From an uncultured Ruminococcus sp. (GTDB lineage Bacteria > Bacillota > Clostridia > Oscillospirales > Ruminococcaceae), in contig ONNL01000184.1 in the NCBI GenBank assembly GCA_900319195.1, positions 1-6,390 on the forward strand: DNA of 6,390 nucleotides. Reading direction: 5' to 3'. Position numbers and translations under genes: made by a program. This document shows, one piece after another, positions 5,310 through 6,390 of this stretch. Positions within the stretch are counted from its first letter, which is position 1, and the number at the start of each line of letters is the position of its first letter. The notes below the pieces were generated by a model. The model was not told the origin of the DNA and did no database searches. It saw only the letters and a program-made list of their open reading frames with translations.

Positions 5310-6390
5310 ATGAAAATGATGAAGAGATTTGCTGCTGCACTGCTGAGTGCGATAATGGCAGTTACAATGTGCACAATGACTGTATTTGCCGAAGGCGGCT
5401 TGAAAACTGCTGCTGAGCGAATGATATGGACAGTAGAGTCCAAAACTGTGCGCCCGGGAAGCGATATTGAGCTTGCTGTAACGATAACTAACCCCGTGGC
5501 ACTTTCTGAGGTCGATAATGTAAGACTCAAGGCGAGCTCGCCCCTTACATTTACGGGAATGTCCGATTACTGCGACTTGTATCACGGAAATATCTCATAT
5601 ACAAACAGCGGACAGGTGCTGGAATTTTCGATAAAAGGCTCCTCGCCCTCCGCAGGCTCAAATGGCGATACACTGTTCAAGGTATATCTCCATGTGCCCG
5701 ACAGCTGTGCTGAGGGAAAGTATTATGTTACATGGGATTCAAGTGACTGGTATGCACTTGATGCAAGCTCGTCACTGTACTTTGTTCAGCTCAAATACAG
5801 TACGATAACGGTATCGAACTCCGCTCAGCCTTCGACTGTAACAACGACAACTGCTCCTGTTACGACTACAACAAAAAAAGCAACAACAACAACAACTACT
5901 ACTACTACCAAGGCGACAACAACTACTACAACCACCACCACAACGGCTAAGCCTACAACGACTACGACTACAACTACCACGACAACCACAACAAAGCCTG
6001 TAACAACAACCACCACTTCAACTACCACAACTACGACTACTACCGCCAAGCCTGTTACTACAACTACGACGGCTAAGCCTACAACGACTACGACCACTTC
6101 CACAACCACTACTACGAAGCCTGTCACGACAACTACGACCAAGACAACAACTACCACAACGAAGCCTGTTGCTACGACAACAACAAAGGCAACGACTACG
6201 ACTACAAAAACTGTCACGACTACCACAAACAAGACAGCTGCCACAACAACGACTACTCCTGTGACTACAACGACTGCTACACCTCAGAATGTTACAGTGT
6301 CTATCGTTCAGCCTGATGGATCTCAGCTTTATGTCGGCAATTCGTTTGTACTTGAATATGTTACTAATAATAATGAATTACAGGTATTCA
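5310..6390 (+). CDS. Secreted protein with cohesin-like domain and long Thr-rich linker (3' end outside window)
   Basis: The frame stays open to the window edge; 360 residues are visible. Residues 1-27 are a signal peptide (MKMMKRF, hydrophobic core, cleavage after VFA). C21 is not in a proper lipobox, so it is not an obvious lipoprotein. Residues about 38-168 form a beta-rich domain with a cohesin-like plan: 'VRPGSDIELAVTITN' near the start, 'GDTLFKVYLHVPDSCAEGKYYV' in the middle (cohesin 'LATLTFKV...GTY.I' style) and a final 'STITV' strand. The assignment is by pattern only. Residues 176-325 are a linker in which 106 of 150 residues are threonine, broken by KP, AKP and KPV. From about 328, 'VTVSIVQPDGSQLYVGNSFVLEY' starts another beta domain, perhaps Ig-like. 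The start has GGAGGG 8 nt upstream. It lies 19 nt after trkH. A role at the cell surface or in a cellulosome is inferred. Confidence 0.85.
   Translation, partial: MKMMKRFAAALLSAIMAVTMCTMTVFAEGGLKTAAERMIWTVESKTVRPGSDIELAVTITNPVALSEVDNVRLKASSPLTFTGMSDYCDLYHGNISYTNSGQVLEFSIKGSSPSAGSNGDTLFKVYLHVPDSCAEGKYYVTWDSSDWYALDASSSLYFVQLKYSTITVSNSAQPSTVTTTTAPVTTTTKKATTTTTTTTTKATTTTTTTTTTAKPTTTTTTTTTTTTTKPVTTTTTSTTTTTTTTAKPVTTTTTAKPTTTTTTSTTTTTKPVTTTTTKTTTTTTKPVATTTTKATTTTTKTVTTTTNKTAATTTTTPVTTTTATPQNVTVSIVQPDGSQLYVGNSFVLEYVTNNNELQVF
5943..5968 (+). repeat. 26-bp exact direct repeat inside the Thr tract, copy 1
   Basis: This stretch, starting ACGGCTAAGCCT, is identical to 6069-6094, 126 bp downstream (42 codons, in frame). 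It encodes the TAKPTTTT motif with the same synonymous codons, which suggests a segmental duplication or recombination within the linker. Confidence 0.85.
6069..6094 (+). repeat. 26-bp exact direct repeat inside the Thr tract, copy 2
   Basis: Identical to 5943-5968 over 26 bp and diverging directly afterwards (C in place of T). Confidence 0.85.

Larger units (their letters stand above)
5835..6284 (+). repeat. Threonine-codon low-complexity tract
   Basis: 150 codons, 106 of them ACN, with runs of up to 13 threonines. All four Thr codons are intermixed, so this is not a simple DNA triplet expansion. KP, AKP and KPV spacers recur irregularly every 5-15 residues. Linkers of this kind join domains in ruminococcal secreted and cellulosomal proteins and are often O-glycosylated. 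On the opposite strand the tract gives a spurious poly-valine reading frame. Confidence 0.93.

Noticed and set aside
5825..6244. Minus-strand 139-residue poly-valine reading frame
   Set aside because: It is the mirror of the Thr codon tract (ACN read backwards gives NGT, Val-rich frames); the signal peptide and ribosome site support the plus strand.

Overview
The window reads as a chromosomal segment of a cellulolytic ruminococcus (Oscillospiraceae), most like Ruminococcus flavefaciens. This is an inference. It rests on the 5S rRNA 3' half, which has the ruminococcal form ('tactcggctgg...cggcccgg'), on Gram-positive style Shine-Dalgarno and sigma-A promoter sequences, and on a secreted protein with a cohesin-like N-terminal domain followed by a very long threonine-rich linker of the TTTTAKPTTTT type seen in R. 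flavefaciens cellulosome proteins. All genes lie on the plus strand.

Layout. (1) 1-107: 3' end of a 5S rRNA gene, closing an rRNA operon, with a perfect intrinsic terminator. (2) 120-1962: a strong promoter drives a tight three-gene unit: an AEC-family permease, rnhA (RNase HI, all catalytic residues present) and a small protein that is essentially a free-standing EF-Tu domain 2. (3) 1963-2476: a 514-bp gene-free region holding the terminator of that unit (about 2068-2110), a perfect-consensus sigma-A promoter (2175-2203) and a 181-bp nested foldback element (2259-2439). The element is flanked by an exact 8-bp direct repeat and is best read as a MITE inserted in the trkA leader. (4) 2477-5290: trkA-trkH, a two-gene potassium uptake operon encoding a duplicated-RCK gating subunit and a four-P-loop membrane channel. 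(5) 5310 to the window end: the 5' part of a gene for a secreted cohesin-like, Thr-rich protein with no stop codon before the edge.

How the parts work together. TrkA and TrkH form one K+ uptake complex. Its transcript, if started at the promoter seen here, would carry the folded MITE in a leader of about 267 nt, so the insertion could affect K+ uptake expression. The secreted gene begins 19 nt after trkH without a visible promoter or terminator between them and may be co-transcribed, although its role (cell-surface or cellulosome-type) looks unrelated. Most notable are the MITE with its target duplication, the isolated EF-Tu domain 2 protein, and the Thr-rich secreted protein.
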